Source of the DNA: Lucinisca nassula | Lineage: Eukaryota; Mollusca; Bivalvia; Lucinida; Lucinidae | Assembly (NCBI GenBank): GCA_963580285.1 | Contig: OY757019.1 | Location: 63,818,587-63,882,586, forward strand | Direction: 5' to 3' | DNA: 64,000 nt | In this document: positions 59,385 through 64,000 of the stretch, one piece after another | How the letters are laid out: every line of letters begins with the position of its first letter | How positions within the stretch are numbered: the first letter of the stretch is position 1 | The notes under the pieces: generated by a model | Told to the model about the DNA's origin: nothing | Database searches by the model: none | The model's input: the letters and a program-made list of their open reading frames with translations, nothing else | Position numbers and translations under genes: made by a program

Positions 59385-59620
59385 ATTAACCGGGCCTTCC
59401 TGGCTTGATGGGTAAGGGCGCTGACTCTTAATCTTTGGGTCTCTATTCGCTGTGATTCCAGCCCCACTCGGATCACATGTGAAACGCCAAGTTCTGCAAC
59501 GGAAGGTCAGGTGTTTTTTCTCCGAGTACTCCAGTTTTCGCCCGACTCTGATTAAGGATCGCCCCGATATGTGAAATGATTTTAAAAGGTCTGTAAAGCA
59601 GAACAAAAATATCCAAGAGG
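59385..59620 (+). mobile_element. tRNA-type SINE (third family)
   Basis: GATTAACCGGGCCTTCCTGG, GCGCTGACTCTTAATC, CGCCAAGTTCTGCAACGGAA. It sits at the position homologous to the 48605-48800 copy relative to the transposase end. Confidence 0.7.
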
Positions 59621-59810
59621 TAAAAATGTGGCATGCATTTTAGCGGGATTTGGTCCATATAGATATTTTAGTTCACACGTTCTCATTTAGGCTTCCCATC
59701 TATTTAGCTTTTCATAATTTTTGTGTCTAGCAACACACGAATGCACATCTGTCGCACTGAATTCGGTAAAGTTACACTCATGATCGAGTAGCCAACACTT
59801 AACGTCCGGC

Positions 59811-60305
59811 TTCGGTAGCTCAGTCGGATGCGCGTCTGACTAGTGATCACCCATAGGGGCTTGAAGAAATATATGGGCTGCATGATGCTTCCACGTAGAG
59901 CTGAATCCGGCCCGCACACTAGTACTGGTAAACCGCTTAGAGGATCTAAGCCTGTCCAGGAACCGCGGTGCGAGGCGGACCGTCCATGCTAATAAACCTT
60001 ATTGGATTCATTGGGCGACAGGGCTTGAGATGTCACTTCATCTCAATGTCGGGTAAAAGTCCCACGAAATTGGAAGCAACGTCTCCAAAATGACCTTTAC
60101 AGTGTTGACGGGGACGTTAAATCTCAAATCAAACAAACAAAATCAAACTGACTGGTTATCAGGACGACGGGGGTTTGATACCTGCTGGTGTCGTGGAGAT
60201 TGATCATGGAATCTTTTCTACGGTCATTCTCTCCATTCCGATGATTCAAGAAGAGCAGTTGCCAGTTTTTGGCGCACTGGTTAACCGCTTACGTATAATC
60301 CTGAG
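59811..60305 (+). mobile_element. tRNA-derived SINE (second family) split by a main-family SINE
   Basis: Head 59811-59849 (TTCGGTAGCTCAGTCGGATG), remainder 60148-60305 (GGGTTTGATACCTGC, TGATCATGGAATC, AACCGCTTACGTAT). The inserted SINE is 59850-60147, with duplications CTGACTAGTGATCA (59836-59849) and CTGACTGGTTATCA (60148-60161). Confidence 0.88.
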
Positions 60306-61112
60306 AGAGATTTTTGCATCTCTTGTATCTGGTTTTAAGTACATGTATTAAAGACCTACCTTGGCGAGGTACCCTCCGTTACTTTGATATTAATTCTCAA
60401 TGAGTCAGTGCTCCCACAAGACTCACAACTTTGTGATAGTTACGTTCTATGTACTCGTTTTCCAAATCCAGGAAAGAAACTCCCAGAGCCGGAAACTTAC
60501 ACCTCTTGCAAAAAGTTGCAAAATTCAGTATACGTCATGCTGTATAAATTCCCCATTGACGCTTCAATTAAGGAGCAACGGGTGTCCCCACTGAACTCCA
60601 TCATGTGGACCTTAAATGTCAACGAGATCTTCTGGGCCCATTTTAGATGTCATCACTGATAGCAGATGCCTAACGAGTTGTGATTTAAAGAAATATTCCG
60701 CGCTTGTGCCCGTGTAGAGGCCTAAAAGACACTTTTATATGGGCTCATGGGTACGACGAATAGATTGAAACACCCGCTATATGTAAACTAGGCCTGTGAT
60801 TTGTTAACAAAATGTCAGAAACCAATTTAAGCAACTGACCAGGATTCTGATTAGAGGGTAGTTCCCGCCATATGTAAATTAGAACTAAACGAAAGAAAAA
60901 AACTGATAAAATTTCAAGTGTTCCACCATGTTTTATTGAATGACCTATTAACGCATAACCATGATTGATATGTTGTTGCAAGATGAAGCGTAGGTCATAA
61001 AGATTATCATGTTACGATCTCGAAATGGTCAATGAAACTGTGTAACTACTATGCAGTTTAACCAAGGCAGAAAATTGCCTCACATTTGCTCCTAACAATA
61101 ACAGAATGTGGG
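60306..61112. other. No gene recognised
   Basis: A 91-codon frame at 60384-60659 (contains NPGKKLPEPETYTSCKKLQN) has no match I know. No repeats are visible. It could hide an exon, but there is no supporting splice or homology signal. Confidence 0.35.
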
Positions 61113-61315
61113 AATTCAAGAGATTTGGTTGGTTGATTTGAGGTTTAACGTCCCCGTCAACACTGTAAATGTCATTTTGGAGACGTTGTTTCCAATTTTG
61201 TGGGACTTTTACCAGACATTGAGATGAAATGACATCTCAAGCCCTGTGCCCAATGAGACCAATAGGGTTTATTAGCATGGACGGTCCGCCTCGCACCGCG
61301 GTTCCTGGGCAGGCT

Positions 61316-61503
61316 TTGATTTATATCAGTCTTTGAATCGATTGCCTATTCGAAATTCTCAAAATTGCAGTATGTGTCCTCTGGCTTTCTTTGCCGGATC
61401 ATTACATGGTCACTGATGAGGCTTCATTAGCCGAAACTACGTAGTATGACCCATCTTCTTTCTTATGAATGTTTTCATTGCTCTTAAAGGAACTCATTTT
61501 TTT
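61316..61503 (+). repeat. Direct repeat, intact copy
   Basis: TTTGATTTATATCAGTCTTTG through GTCACTGATGAGGCTTCATTAG to AAGGAACTCATTTTT. The same sequence recurs at 61689-61800 plus 62733-62810, split by the retroelement. 61504-61688 between them is unrecognised. Confidence 0.85.
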
Positions 61504-61796
61504 TATTTGCCTTCACTGCAGCTGGTGTTTTGCCGTGTGGCGGCCGTAAAAGGTCTCCCCGTACATCAACCATAGTGCAGTTTATATTTTACTTTTGGTC
61601 CTTTCAGCGTGAATATTCTGAGAAATCAGAAATAAATTATTGGTTTAGACTCACATTCTAGACAGGTTTTTTATTATTTGGACCCCATTTTGATTTATAT
61701 CAGTCTTTGAATCGACTGCCTATTCGAAATTCTCAAAATTGCAGTATGTTTCCTCTGGCTTTCTTTGCCGGATCATTACAGGGTCACTGATGAGGC

Positions 61797-62164
61797 TTCA
61801 ACTCGTTAATCAGGGTTATCGGTACCATAAACTACGCAAAGCCTTTTCAAAATTTTATAGACGTCATTCTGATATAATTTCAAAATTCAATATTGGACTG
61901 AAATCTCTTCTGCAACAAGGTCTATCGGAACCCGAATTTTATGGTGACTTAGTATATAAATTCAGAAAAATATATAACCGCAATGGCTTCAGCACCCAAT
62001 TTCGTAAAATCATTCTTCGATATAAAAAGATTGGGTACAACATGGGTATTATACGACAGACTGCATGCATGGTAGTTAACCCAATCACGGTTGGCAACTT
62101 TGCTTCCCTCTTTAATTGCACGCCGGTGGGTCAGGCCTCAGATTCTATGACGGCTCCAACGTAA
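61797..62164 (+). pseudogene. Retroelement reverse-transcriptase-type ORF, C-terminal 120 codons
   Basis: The frame reads LVNQGYRYHKLRKAFSKFY, then FYGDLVYKFRKI, RYKKIGYNMG, ACMVVNPITVGNF and TPVGQASDSMTAPT, then stop. I recognise it as the C-terminal tail of an RT-bearing element common in bivalves; the catalytic part is missing by 5' truncation. A nearly identical tail is at 26150-26553 on the minus strand. A start at 61739 would lie in the flanking direct repeat and is not real. Confidence 0.7.
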
Positions 62165-62732
62165 AGGCTTATTGAAAATTAGAGAGATAATGTTGGTTGG
62201 TGCCTGATGCTCTGTCTCTGGTCGGGCTCATCGGAGTCTAACTGTTGGTGTTCTTTTGCTCCAGCATTTCAGCGGTTTCTTGCTGTCGAGTCCTCACCGT
62301 TGTCTCACCTCTGTGGTTCTTTGATTTTTGTGTTCACGGAGATGTTGCACTGATGAGTTAGGAGGCCTTCATGCGGACTGAACAAATTATTTGTCTAAAT
62401 CGCGACGGAAGTAAGGGCGAGGATTGTGGCCACGTAAAATCGATTTAAGCCCCCCAGTGGAAATCTTCCACTGACCGTTCCAAGGCGGCTCTTCTGTGGC
62501 GATTTATTTATGTTGTTGTTTGTTACTTACTGTGTGTATCACTTGTGTCTTTTGGGTTTGGATGGCCATATGGCCATTTTGTGGGAAAGTAACCGTCCTT
62601 ATGGCCTTCCTTTGTTTAGGTTTCCATTATGGTCTGGTCGCTTAATGTTTGTATTTCTTTCCCTTTGGTGTCTTTTATGGGTGGAGTAAGTTAATTGTAT
62701 CAATTCCTGATCTTTGTTTTACTTCTACTTTT
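61801..62732 (+). mobile_element. 5'-truncated retroelement inside a direct repeat
   Basis: It sits between GAGGCTTCA and TTCATTAGCC. The intact repeat at 61418-61435 reads GAGGCTTCATTAGCC, so TTCA is duplicated (4 bp). The 3' noncoding part (62165-62732) ends GATCTTTGTTTTACTTCTAC and has no poly-A. The same 3' end is seen at 25565 and 6095 (minus). Confidence 0.8.
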
Positions 62733-62941
62733 CATTAGCCGAAACTACGTAGTATGACCCATCTTCTTTCTTATAAATGTTTTCATTGCTCTTAAAGGAA
62801 CTCATTTTTGATTTCTATTAGATCCTCTAAGCGGTTTACCAGTACTAGTGTGCGGGCCGTATTCAGCTCTGCGTGGAAGCATCATGCAGCCCATATATTT
62901 CTTCAAGCCCCTATGGACGGGGGCCGTGGAAATTCAAGAGA

Positions 62942-63168
62942 GCCGCCTAGTCTTCGTCTTCCATGAAATGGTCAGAATGTGAGTATGAACTAGTTCGCCA
63001 TACTTCTAGTTAAGGTACCTGAAGCTTTCAGCTTGCTTTGACCAAACAATGGAGTTAGGACTTCTCGTACTTATGGTTTTGTCAGTGACGGAAAATCTGA
63101 TTTTCCTCTACGCTCAATGCCATGACTATGCTATCCGTCATACATGCTGTCTTATTAATAGCAAGACA
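62942..63168. other. Spacer, nothing recognised
   Basis: No open frame or repeat of note between the SINE and the Thr-tRNA-like SINE. Confidence 0.4.
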
Positions 63169-63335
63169 GAAGCCTCCATGGTACAGTAGTTATGCTACTC
63201 GCCTTGTAAACCAGGGGTCACAGGATCGATCCCGGGGCTTCTCAATAATTTCGGATGAGTCTTTAAACCGAGGCCCCGTCGCCGTATGACCTTAGTTGTT
63301 GGTGAGGTGTTAAACTCAAATATTCACTCACTCTT
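63169..63335 (+). mobile_element. tRNA-Thr-like SINE (fourth family)
   Basis: A head of about 70 nt has an AGCCTCC / GGGGCT acceptor, an anticodon-loop TTGTAA (UGU, Thr-like) and B-box-like GGATCGATCCC. A body with TGTTAAACTCAAATATTCACTC follows. The T-arm pairs poorly and a SINE tail is attached, so I do not call a functional tRNA. Confidence 0.65.
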
Positions 63336-63402
63336 TTAGCAAGATACAGAGTGCTCATTCGTTGATTGTCTTGTCTCGACAGAAGACTGTGACAAGGCCA
63401 TC

Positions 63403-63403
63403 G

Positions 63404-63497
<94 letters not shown>
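63403..63497. repeat. (GA)n microsatellite
   Basis: Interrupted GA repeat. It produces the Leu-Ser or Glu-Arg runs in all overlapping open frames, including the 169-codon minus frame at 63263-63772, which is therefore not a gene. Confidence 0.95.
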
Positions 63498-63500
<3 letters not shown>

Positions 63501-63639
63501 TTAGAACACTTGCTAAGATTTTCAACTTCGGTTTGTATTGCTCTTTCAGCTGGATGCGTGGCAACAGTGTATGGCAAAATTAATCTCAAAACTTTTCTGA
63601 ATGGTATTTCATCAACATGCTGATGAAAAATCAAAGCAT

Positions 63640-63672
63640 TGATTTGTTTGTTTGATTTGAGGTTTAACGTCC
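63640..63672 (-). mobile_element. Main-family SINE, 3' tail fragment
   Basis: TTTGTTTGATTTGAGGTTTAACGTCC, then unrelated sequence. Confidence 0.7.
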
Positions 63673-63769
63673 GTTGAATACCGGTGGGTCGATTGTCTCC
63701 GAGTGTAGGCCGGGAAAATAGTCCTGGACATAAAATGTTTTGTTTAACCCTTAAATTCAAGTGTTTAAG

Positions 63770-63905
63770 CAAAAAGTGTAGACCCTGATCAGACGCTGCG
63801 TTTTGCGTCGTCTGATCCTTAATTCCTGTACTGTGAGCAAAGAGTCCAGACCCATATAAGACGTCGTGTTCTGTGGCGTCTGAGTTGGGTCTACGACATT
63901 TGTCA
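63770..63905. repeat. Two hairpins of a dispersed repeat
   Basis: GATCAGACGCTGCGTTTTGCGTCGTCTGATC (63787-63817) is a hairpin. AGACCCATATAAGACGTC..GGCGTCTGAGTTGGGTCT (63850-63891) is a second, looser one. Both start with a TAGACCC/CAGACCC phrase. A degenerate relative lies near 6725-6810. Confidence 0.6.
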
Positions 63906-64000
63906 AGCCCGACTCATGGTTCCAGTCCAGTTTCTATAGATAACCTACTGCGATCAAATTAACGCTACTATTTTCTATAAATAAGTTATATGGGTTTCAT

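Larger units (their letters stand above)
61113..62941 (-). mobile_element. Main-family SINE with 11-bp duplication, split by a 1.5-kb insertion
   Basis: SINE parts: 61128-61315 (GAGGTTTAACGTCCCCGTC to CCTGGGCAGGCTT) and 62817-62930 (AGATCCTCTAAGCGGTTTAC to CCCCTATGGACGGGGGCC). The outer duplication AATTCAAGAGA is at 61113-61123 and 62931-62941. The break falls at CAGGCTT|AGATCC, which is continuous in the copy at 57923-58223. Confidence 0.88.

Noticed and set aside
63263..63772. Leu/Ser-rich 169-codon protein on the minus strand
   Set aside because: The Leu-Ser run is a translated (GA)n microsatellite, and the rest overlaps SINE sequences.

Overview
The window looks like repeat-dominated intergenic DNA from an animal genome, most likely a bivalve mollusc. 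The reasons are AT-rich sequence, many short tRNA-derived SINEs ending in a GACGTTAAACCTC-type tail, repeat elements with the AGCTCACCTGAGCC hairpin and (GTCC)n tracts next to tandem repeats, and reverse-transcriptase relics. The species assignment is inference. I see no convincing host protein-coding gene, no rRNA, no functional tRNA and no CRISPR array. Almost everything recognisable is a mobile element or satellite, often several layers deep.

The central object is one giant element at 18777-47928 (29,152 bp). It is bounded by very long inverted arms (left about 8.7 kb, right about 7.6 kb) that start TATGGAAAGCC and end in the mirror image. It sits inside a Tc1/mariner-type transposase gene and is flanked by a perfect 6-bp target duplication, GACTTG (18771-18776 and 47929-47934). 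If the element and one GACTTG copy are discounted, the two host halves (395 and 652 nt) are in frame and make a 349-codon gene including the stop. The element has no recognisable transposase. It carries nested tandem arrays. The largest is a satellite of 41-bp units at 27471-36580 (about 220 copies), with smaller blocks of the same unit in both arms. A 141-147-bp repeat is likewise present in the left arm, the central loop and, inverted, the right arm. The TAT...ATA termini with a 6-bp duplication recall the IS3EU superfamily, but that assignment is a hypothesis.

Left flank (1-18381): fragments of LINE reverse transcriptase (1-215, 8690-8870, 13012-14200), three elements built as terminal hairpin + (GTCC)n + tandem monomers (986-3482, 10350-12800, 15838-17214), a palindromic MITE family (9155-9398; a second copy split by the 10350-12800 element), microsatellites, and long stretches with nothing recognisable.

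Right flank (48587-64000): a SINE graveyard. At least four tRNA-type or SINE-like families are present. A second, decayed copy of the same transposase (57395-59083) carries five SINE insertions. SINEs have inserted into SINEs with visible target duplications (59836-60161; 61113-62941). A 658-bp inverted repeat (52493-53149 / 56604-57261) is associated with a foldback hairpin element. A local duplication (about 53650-54060 / 54405-55100) gives an occupied/empty-site pair for the MITE.

The elements do not form a pathway. What they record is an insertion history: the Tc1-like transposon came first, then the giant palindromic element landed in it, then satellites expanded and one retroelement copy landed in the left arm only.
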